DNA from: Streptomyces pseudovenezuelae
GTDB lineage: Bacteria > Actinomycetota > Actinomycetes > Streptomycetales > Streptomycetaceae
Length of the DNA stretch: 64,000 nt
Reading direction: 5' to 3'
Assembly (NCBI RefSeq): GCF_001513955.1
Contig: NZ_KQ948144.1
Coordinates: forward strand, 1,485,220-1,549,219
The position numbers and the translations under genes were made by a program. The stretch's first letter is position 1, and each line of letters begins with the position of its first letter. The notes beneath the pieces are model-generated. The model did not search any database. It saw nothing but the letters and a program-made list of their open reading frames with translations, and was not told where the DNA came from. This document shows, piece after piece, positions 1-7,876 of this stretch.

Positions 1-404
1 CCGGCCACACGGTGCACGACAAGGCCACCCAGGCCGGTCACACCGTGCAGGACAAGGCCACCCAGGCCGGCCACAAGGTCCAGGACCGGGCGGCGAAGAC
101 CGGTCACCGGGTCCAGGACCGGACGCAGCGGGCGGGCGAGATCACCCAGGCCGGCCACAAGGTCCAGGACCGGGCGGCGAAGACCGGTCACCGGGTCCAG
201 GACCGGACGCAGCGGGCGGGCGAGATCACCCAGAGCAAGGCCTCCCGGACGAGTGCCGAGCTGGAGCGCAGGGCCCAGCACGGCGTGCCCCGGCTGGTCC
301 GGCCCCTGGTCATGGCGGCGATACGGCACCCCCGGCCGACGCTGATCGTCGGCGCGGCCCTGGCCACGGTCGTCGTCGTGTCGTGGCGGTACCCGAAGAA
401 GTAG
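1..404 (+). CDS. Repeat-rich membrane-anchored protein, 5' end outside window
   Basis: The frame is open to the left edge (first full codon at base 3), so the N-terminus is missing. The visible part is a run of charged repeats of about 11 residues built on GHxVQDxAxxT, resembling LEA-like or YtxH-like amphipathic repeats. A short Arg-rich stretch follows, then one hydrophobic segment (PTLIVGAALATVVVVSW) and a basic tail ending YPKK. That suggests a C-terminally anchored, helical, cytoplasm-facing protein. A GTG at base 12 could serve as a start, but the repeat already runs through it. The function is unknown; a stress-protection or envelope role is only a guess from the repeat type. Confidence 0.6.
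   Translation, partial: GHTVHDKATQAGHTVQDKATQAGHKVQDRAAKTGHRVQDRTQRAGEITQAGHKVQDRAAKTGHRVQDRTQRAGEITQSKASRTSAELERRAQHGVPRLVRPLVMAAIRHPRPTLIVGAALATVVVVSWRYPKK
63..230 (+). repeat. Perfect 84-bp tandem duplication inside the first gene
   Basis: Bases 63-146 are repeated exactly at 147-230. The unit is 28 codons, so the frame is kept. It encodes a block running from QAGHKVQD to RAGEIT, itself made of shorter 11-residue repeats. The lack of any difference between copies points to a recent duplication or ongoing copy-number change. Confidence 0.95.
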
Positions 405-851
405 GCCGCGACCGGCGGAACACCGGACGTGGGCGGCACCCGGAGACACGGGGTGCCGCCCACGTCCGTGCGTGCGTGCGGTGCGGCGGCGGGAGGTCTG
501 GAGGTGAGGAGCGGCGCCTGGGGCGCGGGGGTGGGCCGATGTCGGTGCCTGTGGTGTGGCGGCTGGAGGCGAAGGCGGCGCCCACGTCCGCGCGTGCGTT
601 GCGGCATCTGGAGGGGCGGGCGAGGGGCATAGCCGTCCGCGCGTGCGGTGCGGCGCCTGGGGCGCGCGTGGGGTGGGGCCGACGTGGGTGCGTGTGGGGG
701 CGGGATCCGGGGACGCGGGGTGCCGTCCACGTCCGTGAGTGCGGTGCGGCGGCTGGAGGTGAGCAGCGGCGCCCGCGCCGGTGGTGTGGTGCGGCATCCA
801 GGGATGCGGGGATGACGTCCGTGCGTATGGTCCGGTGCTGTTCGGCCGTGG
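405..851. other. 447-bp GC-rich stretch of imperfect short repeats, no gene seen
   Basis: Variants of cgtccgYgcgtgcggtgcggc recur near 464, 580, 630, 732 and 815, mixed with ggaggtgagcagcggcgcc-like blocks. All frames are open in places because of base composition, but none shows the third-position GC bias of real genes here. It lies between the end of the repeat protein and the 3' end of the BrkB pseudogene. No promoter or RNA could be recognised. Confidence 0.5.
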
Positions 852-1831
852 TCACTTTCCGCGGGATGCCCGCAGCCTCGCCGGCCACTTCCGGGTGTCC
901 CGGGGTTCCACGTACGGCTCCTCCGCCGGCTCGGCCGTCCCGGAGACGATCGCCCGCTCGCGGGCCAGCTCCGCGTCGAACTCCAGGCCCAGCAGGATCG
1001 CCAGGTTCGTCAGCCAGAGCCACACCAGGAAGACGACGGCACCGGCGAGAGTTCCGTACGTCTTGTTGTGCGAACCGAAGTTGGCGGCGAAGAGGGCGAA
1101 ACCCGCGGAGGCGGCGAGCCAGACCAGGGTGGCGACGACACTGCCCGGGGAGGTCCAACGGAAGCCGCGGCCACGGACGTTGGGGCGGCCCAGTACAGCA
1201 GCCCGATCATCACGATGACCAGGAGCAGCAGCACCGGCACTTGGCGATGCCCCAGATCGCGATCGCCGCGTCACCGAACCCCACCGCCCGGCCCGCCCTC
1301 CCCCAGTCTCAACTTCGTTCGACCGGGGGGACCCCCATGGCCAGCGGGCCGGTGAACACCACGATCAGCGCGCTCACCGCCGGCATCAGCATCAGGGTCA
1401 CGGTCAGCGCCGGCCGCAGCGGCGTCAGCTTCCACACCGGACGCCCCTCGGGAAGGTCGTACACCGCGTTGGACCGGAGGCGGACCACAGCGCGGCCAGC
1501 AGGCCGACGACCGCCAGGACGCTGCCCGTGCCGCCGCTGTCGCCGAGCTGGACCACGGCCTCCCGCAGGACGTCCCGGGCCGGACCCGGCGCCAGGTGCC
1601 CGATGTTGTCCAGGATCTTGTCCGTGGCGCGCTGCCCCACCACACCCAGCAGCGAGACCATCACCAGCAGGGCGGGAAACGGCGAGAGGACGCCGTAGTA
1701 CGTCAACGCCGCCGCCCGGTCGACGAGTTCGTCGTCCAACAGCTCCTTCGCGGTGCGCCGCAGCACCGCGCGCCAGGAACGCGCGGGTAACTTCAGGGGG
1801 CTGCTGGGCTGGCGTCGGCCTGCTTGTCCAT
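852..1831 (-). pseudogene. BrkB/YihY family inner-membrane protein, disrupted
   Basis: Read from ATG 1831 on the minus strand, the pieces match the family in order: LVDRAAALTYYGVLSPFPALLVMVSLLG, then AVYDLPEGRPVW, PVLLLLVIVMIGLLYWAAP, and NKTYGTLAGAVVFLVWLWLTNLAILLG with the usual EEPYVEPRDTRKW tail. No single frame joins them. The frame breaks just after the start (near 1805). Near 1470 the segment that normally follows LWSASG is lost and the frame shifts. A hairpin-like insert with an in-frame stop sits near 1300-1330. Single-base losses follow near 1235 and 1190. With about five lesions the gene is dead unless the sequence is faulty. Intact members are polytopic membrane proteins of poorly defined function. 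Confidence 0.85.
1300..1330. repeat. Short hairpin element inserted in the BrkB pseudogene
   Basis: CCCCC (1300-1304) and GGGGG (1325-1330) flank a 20-base centre, with a further GGGGGGACCCCC palindrome to the right. On the minus strand the element adds MGVPPVERS and then a stop in the middle of a conserved membrane region, so it looks inserted. It may be a dispersed MITE-like element, which is an inference. Confidence 0.5.
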
Positions 1832-1946
1832 GTCCTGGCGGGTCTCCCGAAACCCCCTCCCGAACCGCCGACTTGACCTGAATCGTGGTTGAGGTCGGAG
1901 GGTGGCCGAAGAACGCATCGATCAGCGATCCGAGGAGGCCGCGCGC

Positions 1947-2648
1947 ATGACCCGCCGTACCGACATCCATCCCGACCTCACCCGGCCCGAGGTGGGCGCG
2001 TCCCTCTTCAGCACCTGGCGGGTGGGCAATCCGCTGCGGCAGCGGCTGACCGTCGACGCCGTCGCCGGCGCCTGGCAACGCCGGCCGTGGCCCGCCGACG
2101 GACTGCTCGGCTACCACGTCTACACCGGACACGACACCGCCACCCTCCTGCACTACTCGCAGTGGACCGACGAGCAGGCGTACCACGCCTTCGCACGGAC
2201 ACAGCGGCTGGAGCGCGTCGACGAGATCGACACCGCCGTCCCCCACATCGAGCGGACGGGGCTCGGCCGCTACCGGCACTACCGCAGCGCGGTCCGGGAC
2301 GGCGACCGGCGCGCTCCGGGCTGCATCGTGATCGTCGACATCGAGTTCGACGGTCCCGACCCCGGGCGGCAGCGGGCCTGGGTGGACGCCGTTCTCGAAG
2401 CCCTGGAGAGCGAGCCCGCCCCGCACCCGGGCGGCATCAGCGGCCACTTCCACCTCAGCGCCGACGGCACCCGCGTCCTCAACTACGCCGAGTGGGAGAG
2501 CGCCCAGGCCCACCTCGACGCGCTCGCCGCCCCGGGGGACGGGATCGGCTCGGCCTCGGACCGCTGGGAGCGTGTGCAGACCTGGCCGGGGCTGAAGAGC
2601 AGTGTGGTCAGCCGGTACGACCACGCCCTGGGCCTCGTCCCGGACTGA
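1947..2648 (+). CDS. Antibiotic-biosynthesis-monooxygenase-like (ABM) protein
   Basis: The 233-residue protein has two halves of dimeric alpha-beta-barrel type. The first contains the typical GYHVYTGHDTATLLHYSQWTDEQAYHAF pattern. The second has CIVIVDIEFDGPD and VLNYAEWESAQAHLDAL. ABM folds occur in small oxygenases and in proteins of unknown role, so no substrate can be given. The start is ATG 1947 because GAGGAGG (1932-1938) sits 8 bases upstream. An in-frame GTG at 1902 has no such site. The gene stands alone, divergent from the BrkB pseudogene. Confidence 0.7.
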   Translation: MTRRTDIHPDLTRPEVGASLFSTWRVGNPLRQRLTVDAVAGAWQRRPWPADGLLGYHVYTGHDTATLLHYSQWTDEQAYHAFARTQRLERVDEIDTAVPHIERTGLGRYRHYRSAVRDGDRRAPGCIVIVDIEFDGPDPGRQRAWVDAVLEALESEPAPHPGGISGHFHLSADGTRVLNYAEWESAQAHLDALAAPGDGIGSASDRWERVQTWPGLKSSVVSRYDHALGLVPD

Positions 2649-2688
2649 AGGCCGGCCACCTGTTCCCCGACCGCTCCGAAAACTCGAA

Positions 2689-2721
2689 CCGTCTGGACAA
2701 AAAAAGTGTTCGGTGAGACGG
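2689..2721. promoter_or_regulatory. Inverted repeat ahead of the ArsR-type gene
   Basis: CCGTCT (2689-2694) pairs with AGACGG (2716-2721), and CGAAC/GTTCG arms (2685-2689, 2708-2712) lie nearby around an A-rich centre. It ends 8 bases before the start codon, so it could be a self-regulatory operator. This is suggestive only. Confidence 0.25.
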
Positions 2722-2728
2722 TGGACCC

Positions 2729-3370
2729 ATGCTGGACGTCACCGTGATCGAGGACCCCGAGGCCGCAGCCGTCTCGCTGGACCCCATAAGGGCGAGGCTG
2801 CTGGCCGAGCTGGCGGCCGGCCCCGCGTCGGCCGCCATGCTGGCCGGTCAGGTCGGGCTGCCCCGGCAGAAGGTGAACTACCACCTCAAGACGCTGGAGC
2901 GGCACGGCCTGGTCGAGCTCGCGGGGGAGCGCCGCAAGGGCAATGTCACCGAGCGGCTGATGCGGGCGACCGCGGCCTCGTACGTGATCTCGCCGCTCGC
3001 GCTCGCCGCCGTGCAGCCCGACCCCGACCGCTTCCGCGACCAGCTCTCCGCGCGCTGGCTGCTGGCGCTGGGGGCCCGGCTCGTGCGGGACGTCGGTCAG
3101 TTGATCACCGGCGCGGCGAAGGCCCGCAAGCGGCTGGCCACCTATGCGCTGGACGGCGAGGTGCGCTTCGCCTCCGCCGCCGAACGGGCCGCGTTCATCC
3201 AGGAGTTGACGGCCGGAGTCACCGCCCTGATCCGCAAGTACGACGCCCCGGACGCCGAGGGCGGACGGGATCACCGGATCGTCGTGGCGGTCCATCCGAC
3301 GCTCAAGCAGAACGAGCCCACCGAGCAGACCAAGCTGACCGAGCAGACCGAACAGACCGAGTTGGAGTAG
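2729..3370 (+). CDS. ArsR-family winged-helix transcriptional regulator
   Basis: The 213-residue protein has an N-terminal winged helix (about residues 15-85: DPIRARLLAELAAGPASAAMLA, then GLPRQKVNYHLKTLERHGLVEL). A helical region (110-180) follows, and the tail is made of acidic TEQT repeats. No metal-binding Cys cluster is visible. In this layout such proteins usually control the SRPBCC gene that follows 3 bases downstream. The two are therefore read as one operon, most likely autoregulated. Confidence 0.8.
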   Translation: MLDVTVIEDPEAAAVSLDPIRARLLAELAAGPASAAMLAGQVGLPRQKVNYHLKTLERHGLVELAGERRKGNVTERLMRATAASYVISPLALAAVQPDPDRFRDQLSARWLLALGARLVRDVGQLITGAAKARKRLATYALDGEVRFASAAERAAFIQELTAGVTALIRKYDAPDAEGGRDHRIVVAVHPTLKQNEPTEQTKLTEQTEQTELE

Positions 3371-3373
3371 ATC

Positions 3374-4108
3374 ATGTCCAAGGAATTCGAGATCGCCCGC
3401 GAGTTCGAGGTCGACGCGAGCCCCGAGCAGGTGTGGGAGGCGATCACCACCGGTACCGGCGGCTACCTGTGGCCGATGGAGCCGCCGGAGCCCCGCGTCG
3501 GCGGCACCGGCCCCTTCGGGTCCAAGGTCATCGCCTGGGACCCGCCGCACCGCTACACCAACCGCGTCGAGAACGTCGACGGCATCTCCGAGCAGACCCT
3601 AAACCAGCTCGACTACACCGTCGAACCCCGTGACGAGGGCCGCCGGGCCTGGGTGCGGTACGTCCACAGCGGGATCTTCGTCGACGACTGGGACAACCAG
3701 TACGACGGTGCCGCCAAGCACACCGACTTCTATCTGCACACCCTGCGCGAGTACCTGACCCACTTCGCGCCCCGCCCGGCCGCCTTCGCGACCTTCGACG
3801 GCCCCGAGGCGTCCAAGGCCCCCGACGCGCTCGCCGTCGTGGGACGGGCCCTCGGTGTCGGCGAGGACGTGGCCGCGGGCACGCGCGTCACGGTCCAGGG
3901 CCCGGACACCTTCGAGGCCGTGGTCGACTTCCGCAACCCCTACTTCATCGGGCTGCGCACCGACCGGGGCCTGACCCGGATCTTCGGGCGCAACCACTGG
4001 GGCCACCCGGTCGGCATCTCCCTGCACGACTTCGCCCCCGACTCCGACATCAAGGAGTGCGAGGGCGAGTGGCAGGCCTGGCTGAACGGGGTGTTCCACC
4101 AGGCCTGA
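3374..4108 (+). CDS. SRPBCC (AHSA1-type) domain protein
   Basis: The 244-residue protein opens with the family pattern REFEVDASPEQVWEAITTGTGGYLWPMEPP, where a START-like fold forms a hydrophobic pocket. A second similar region lies at about residues 150-240. It starts 3 bases after the ArsR-type gene, with GAGTTGGAG as ribosome site. ArsR plus SRPBCC pairs are common in actinomycetes, but the ligand is generally unknown and nothing here reveals it. Confidence 0.75.
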   Translation: MSKEFEIAREFEVDASPEQVWEAITTGTGGYLWPMEPPEPRVGGTGPFGSKVIAWDPPHRYTNRVENVDGISEQTLNQLDYTVEPRDEGRRAWVRYVHSGIFVDDWDNQYDGAAKHTDFYLHTLREYLTHFAPRPAAFATFDGPEASKAPDALAVVGRALGVGEDVAAGTRVTVQGPDTFEAVVDFRNPYFIGLRTDRGLTRIFGRNHWGHPVGISLHDFAPDSDIKECEGEWQAWLNGVFHQA

Positions 4109-4119
4109 CCGCGGGCGGG

Positions 4120-5943
4120 TTACGGCTTGAAGCGCAGCACCTGCGGGTCGTGGTCGCTGATCTGGTCGTTGAACTCCGAGTTGATGTGCACACTGTCGTA
4201 TTCGAAGTCGCAGCCGCGCCGGATCGACGGGCTGACCAGGATCTGGTCCAGGACCTGCTGGTTGCCCTGGTAGTCGTAGGTGTACCGCTCGCTCTTCGGC
4301 AGCGACTTGATCGCCGACCAGAGCTCGCCGTCACCCTCCAGGATCTTCGCGGTGTCGGAGAACTCGAAGTCGTTGATGTCACCGAGGGCGATGACGTCCG
4401 CGTTCTTCTGGGTGTCGAGGATGTCCTTGACGAAGCCGTTCACCAGCGTCGCCTGCTGGTGGCGCTGGATCTCCGAGCTGCGCGGCACCGGCTGGGTGGC
4501 CGAGCTCAGCCCGTAGTCGCCGCCCTTGGAGTTGAAGTGGTTGGCGATCACGAAGACCGTGCGGCCACGGAAGACGAACTCGCCGGCCAGCGGCTTGCGG
4601 CTGGACTTCCAGGCGTCGTCCGTGGGGGCGATGCGGCCCGGGGAGGCCGTCAGCTGCGCCTTGCCGTGGACTTTGGTGACGCCCACCGCGGTGGTGGCGT
4701 CGCCGCCCGCGCGGTCGGTGAAGGAGACCCGCTCCGGGTTGAAGAGGAACACCTGGCGGATGTTGCCGCCCGGCTCGCCGCCGTCGGTGTCGTTGGCCGG
4801 GTCGATCGAGCGCCAGTCGTACCTCGGGCCGCCCGCCGCGGCGATCGCGTCGATCAGCTTGGTCACCGTGACGTCCGCGGCGGTCGTGCCGTCGTCCTTC
4901 GCGCCGGTGTTGTCCTGGATCTCCTCCAGGGACACGATGTCGGGCGACTTCAGGTTGTTCACGATCGCGGAGGCGTGCTCCTCGAAGGTGGCGTCGGACG
5001 GGTCGAGGTTCTCGACGTTGTACGTCGCGACCGCGAGCTCGCCGTTCTTCTGCTTCTGCGTGGTCTCCCGCGCGAGACCGGCGCTCTTCAGCGTGCCGAT
5101 CTCGTTCGCCACCAGGGTGTAGCCGCCGAACTGGTTGTAGTCCAGCGGGCCCGCGGTGGAACCGGTGAGCACGTCGCCGACGTTCGCGACAGGGAAGGCG
5201 GCGGTCGCGCCGAGCGACTGGATCTGCAGCCGGCCGGTGTTCTGCGAGTCGTAGGAACCGTAGAGCGTGCCGCCCCGCCGGGTGGCGTTCTCGCGCGGCT
5301 TCACCGTCACCCACAGCTCGGTGTACGGGTCGGTCGCGCCGACCACGCGAGTGTCCTTGACCTGGACGTTCATGCCCTCCAGGGACTCGTAGAAGTCCAG
5401 GGCGTACTTCTTCGGCTCCAGCGTCAGGCCGTTGATCGAACCGGCCGCGGCCGAGTCGCCCGCCGGGACGTACGCGGCAGGCACCGACTTCGCGTCGACC
5501 ACCGTGGCCGCCGGGACCGCGTTGCCGCTGGAGACGACGGTGACCGTCGGCTTGGTGATCTCGGTCACCGACTGGTTGCCGCTGGACGTGCCGCCCGGGA
5601 CGTACTCCGAGACCGTGCCGGTGACGGTGACGGCGTCACCGACGGCGACCTTCGGGGCGGAGCTGGTGAAGACGAAGACGCCCTCACTGGTGGCCGGGTC
5701 GGCGTCGGGGTTCGGATCCTGGATCCAGAATCCCTTGGAGGAGCCGTAGGTGCGCACGCCGGTGACGATTCCGGCCACATCGGTGACCTTCTGGCCGGCG
5801 TACGGGGATATCCGGGTCGCGCCCTGGATGTCGTGGATGCTCACGCCGGCCGCGTGCGCGGGCGAGACGAGGGCGACGGTGGAGGCCGCCGACAGGGCGG
5901 CGACGGTGAGCGCGGCGAGACGCGCGGACTTCTTGCTCGGCAA
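4120..5943 (-). CDS. Secreted endonuclease/exonuclease/phosphatase-family nuclease (ExeM/NucH type)
   Basis: The 607-residue protein has a Sec signal (LPSKKSARLAALTVAALSAASTVALVSPAHA). An OB-like domain comes next (about 30-150: IHDIQG, YAGQKVTDVAGIVTGV, GFWIQDPNPDADPATSEGVFVF). The catalytic EEP domain lies at about 310-607. It shows ATYNVENLDP, SLEEIQDN, VIANHFNSKGGD, IALGDINDFEFS and ISDHDPQV, matching the Asn, Glu, His and Asp positions of the family. It probably degrades extracellular DNA for phosphate or nucleotide scavenging. The start is taken as TTG 5943 because GGAGGG sits 8 bases upstream and the signal peptide begins there. A longer ATG frame from 6081 would bury the signal. Confidence 0.88.
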   Translation of the reverse strand: MPSKKSARLAALTVAALSAASTVALVSPAHAAGVSIHDIQGATRISPYAGQKVTDVAGIVTGVRTYGSSKGFWIQDPNPDADPATSEGVFVFTSSAPKVAVGDAVTVTGTVSEYVPGGTSSGNQSVTEITKPTVTVVSSGNAVPAATVVDAKSVPAAYVPAGDSAAAGSINGLTLEPKKYALDFYESLEGMNVQVKDTRVVGATDPYTELWVTVKPRENATRRGGTLYGSYDSQNTGRLQIQSLGATAAFPVANVGDVLTGSTAGPLDYNQFGGYTLVANEIGTLKSAGLARETTQKQKNGELAVATYNVENLDPSDATFEEHASAIVNNLKSPDIVSLEEIQDNTGAKDDGTTAADVTVTKLIDAIAAAGGPRYDWRSIDPANDTDGGEPGGNIRQVFLFNPERVSFTDRAGGDATTAVGVTKVHGKAQLTASPGRIAPTDDAWKSSRKPLAGEFVFRGRTVFVIANHFNSKGGDYGLSSATQPVPRSSEIQRHQQATLVNGFVKDILDTQKNADVIALGDINDFEFSDTAKILEGDGELWSAIKSLPKSERYTYDYQGNQQVLDQILVSPSIRRGCDFEYDSVHINSEFNDQISDHDPQVLRFKP

Positions 5944-6282
5944 CGGGATCCCTCCGGGGACGAACGTAGGCGCCGGGACGAGGGTGAACGTGGAACGGTG
6001 GGAGCCGCGACCTGTGGGGCGGTGGCGACGCGCGTAGAAAATACAGTGAACAGATGTCCGCCGGATTTCTACGCGCGTCAATCTCCTGCCTGGTCAGTCC
6101 AGTTGTCAAGGTTTCAGCCATGGACGGGAGCGGTCGGGGAGATGAACCGGGCGGCATGGGTGGATATCCGTCTAGGCTGAGCGACTGAGTCGTACGGCGT
6201 CCGGATGGCCGTACGGCCCGCCGTCGTTCTTCGGCCGTACTCGGTGGTACGGCCTTCAGAGGCGCCCTAGGAGAACCAGCCG
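5944..6282. other. 339-bp divergent intergenic region
   Basis: It separates the nuclease gene (minus) from the unrecognised gene at 6283 (plus). It contains the long inverted repeat at 6027-6079. Otherwise it holds AT-richer stretches likely to be promoters, but no clear -35/-10 pair. An AGGAGAAC ribosome site lies just before 6283. Confidence 0.5.
6027..6079. promoter_or_regulatory. Perfect 14-bp inverted repeat upstream of the nuclease gene
   Basis: GACGCGCGTAGAAA (6027-6040) and its exact reverse complement (6066-6079) are separated by 25 bases. They lie 84-136 bases upstream of the nuclease start. Thirteen bases of the same arm (GACGCGCGTAGAA) recur at 47152-47164, just before the secreted acid phosphatase. 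The loop also holds a single GTTCAC on the minus strand, which is half of a possible PHO-like site. Two spaced protein-binding sites are more likely than an RNA hairpin. Confidence 0.55.
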
Positions 6283-7707
6283 ATGTCAGACAAGTCCTCC
6301 CTGCCGCCGGTGCGGCTGCACCCCGAAGCGGAGCTGGCGCGGGACGCCCTGTCCACGCCGTTGCTCGCCCGGGCCGCCCGGCTCGCCCGCTGGGCCGGCG
6401 AGGACACGCGGGTCGACGCCGGGGGCGGACTCGTCGAAGAGCAGCTGCCCGCGGCGGCCGCCCACCTCGGACTGACCGGGGACGAGGCCGCGGCCCACGC
6501 GAGCGAGGCCTGGCGGGTCGCCGTCGACACCGGACTCGTCGAGATCGTCGACGAGGAGGAGGGCACCGTCGCCACGGGCGAGGACCTGGCCCTGCTGTCC
6601 GGATCCCCGCAGGACGTGCTCGGCGTGTGGCTGACGGCCCTGGAGACCGCGCTGGCCGACGCGAGCGTGCCGGATCTGGACGACCTGGTCGACGCCATGG
6701 ACGACGGCGGTCAGATCGACTTCGCCTCCCTGGACTGGGACCCGGAGGCCGAGCAGGAGTTCCTCGACGGGGTGCTCGGCAACCTCTACCTGCTCACGGT
6801 CAGTGAGGACGGCCCCGGTGACGGGCCCGTGCCGCTCCCCGCCCTCGCCGCGTCGATGATCGTGCCGAGCGACATGGGCGAACCGACCAACGACGTCCTG
6901 GAGCAGGTGTCCGACGCGATGATGCGGCTGGACGACCAGTTCCGGATCCTGGAGCCGGCGGGGATCGTCGAGTACCAGCCCGTCGACGAGGCGCTGATGG
7001 CCGACGCCGACGAGGAGCCCGCCGCGGTCGTCGACGACACCGACGTCTCCCGGTACGGCATGGTGCGGCTGACCCCGCTCGGCCTGTACGGACTGCGGTC
7101 GCGGCTGCTGGAGGCCGGAATCGCGGCGCCTGCCGTCGGCGACCTCGCCGACAAGGGGGCGGACGCGCTGCTCGACGGGACCTCGGCGTTCCCGCCCGCT
7201 GCCGCCCAGGCCGAGACCGAGCAGTGGCTGGACCGGCATGAACCTCTCGCGGCGGCACGGGAGTTGCTGGCGGCGGCGCGGGGGAGCGACCCGGGGGCAC
7301 CCCTGCGCCGACTGCGCTGCCAGCAGGCCCTGTCGCTGGTCGGTGTGGTCGCCGAGCCCGCGCTGCGGGAGGTTCTGGACGACCCGGAACTGGGTGGGCT
7401 CGCCCGGGTCTGGCTGGTCGAGCGGGGGTTCGAGGACGTGCCCGCGCCTTCCGAGGACATGGTCTTCTGGCTCACGGTGGACACGGTGGCCGCACAGCTG
7501 GCCGCGGAGGGGAACTCCGAGGAGCTCCAGGGGCTGGTCGAGGGACTGGCCCAGCAGCACAGCGGGTTCTTCGCGGCGGCTTGGCGGGTGGACCACCCGG
7601 CCACGGCGGACGTGCTGGAGGCGATGGGGCGGCTGCATCCCGACAAGAAGGTGGCCAAGGAGGCGCGGAAGGCCGCGTTCAAGGCGCGGTCGCAGCAAGG
7701 GGGCTGA
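6283..7707 (+). CDS. Conserved-looking protein of unknown function
   Basis: The 474-residue acidic, Leu/Ala-rich protein has no signal peptide or membrane segment. The N-terminal third reads like helical, winged-helix-type units (LAAWLGLTG-like turns and acidic loops). The C-terminal 170 residues form short helical repeats with a HEAT-like rhythm (ARELLAAARGSDPGAPLRRLRCQQALSLV, PALREVLDDPELGGLARVWLVERGF). I do not recognise a family. It has AGGAGAAC before ATG 6283 and typical Streptomyces codon use, so it is a real cytoplasmic protein. It stands alone between two phosphate-scavenging-type genes, with no clear link to them. Confidence 0.7.
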   Translation: MSDKSSLPPVRLHPEAELARDALSTPLLARAARLARWAGEDTRVDAGGGLVEEQLPAAAAHLGLTGDEAAAHASEAWRVAVDTGLVEIVDEEEGTVATGEDLALLSGSPQDVLGVWLTALETALADASVPDLDDLVDAMDDGGQIDFASLDWDPEAEQEFLDGVLGNLYLLTVSEDGPGDGPVPLPALAASMIVPSDMGEPTNDVLEQVSDAMMRLDDQFRILEPAGIVEYQPVDEALMADADEEPAAVVDDTDVSRYGMVRLTPLGLYGLRSRLLEAGIAAPAVGDLADKGADALLDGTSAFPPAAAQAETEQWLDRHEPLAAARELLAAARGSDPGAPLRRLRCQQALSLVGVVAEPALREVLDDPELGGLARVWLVERGFEDVPAPSEDMVFWLTVDTVAAQLAAEGNSEELQGLVEGLAQQHSGFFAAAWRVDHPATADVLEAMGRLHPDKKVAKEARKAAFKARSQQGG

Positions 7708-7784
7708 GCGTGCCCCGCGCCCCTAAAGGAAATCCCATCACCCTGTGTTGATTCATTAAAGCTGCTCCACCGAATCCGCTCGCT

Positions 7785-7806
7785 GTTCAACTCCTGTTCA
7801 GACATG
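7785..7806 (+). promoter_or_regulatory. PHO box (PhoP-type direct repeat)
   Basis: GTTCA occurs at 7785-7789 and again at 7796-7800, an exact 11-base period (GTTCAACTCCT GTTCAGACATG). The Streptomyces PhoP operator is a direct repeat of 11-base units starting GTTCA. It ends 70 bases before a PhoX-family phosphatase gene, as expected for phosphate-starvation activation. Confidence 0.7.
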
Positions 7807-7876
7807 GGCGGGACGGTTGCGCCGAACCGAGGTCCGCCACCCTCCACGGCGTTTACCCACCGTCTCAGGAGACACC

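Noticed and set aside
310..1158. Long open frames on both strands over 188-1355
   Set aside because: They arise from GC-rich composition. They lack third-position bias and overlap the clear BrkB remnants.
1902..1946. GTG 1902 as start of the ABM protein
   Set aside because: No ribosome site precedes it, whereas GAGGAGG is ideally placed before ATG 1947.
5944..6081. ATG 6081 as start of the secreted nuclease
   Set aside because: It would place 46 residues before the signal peptide and run through the inverted repeat. TTG 5943 has a strong ribosome site.
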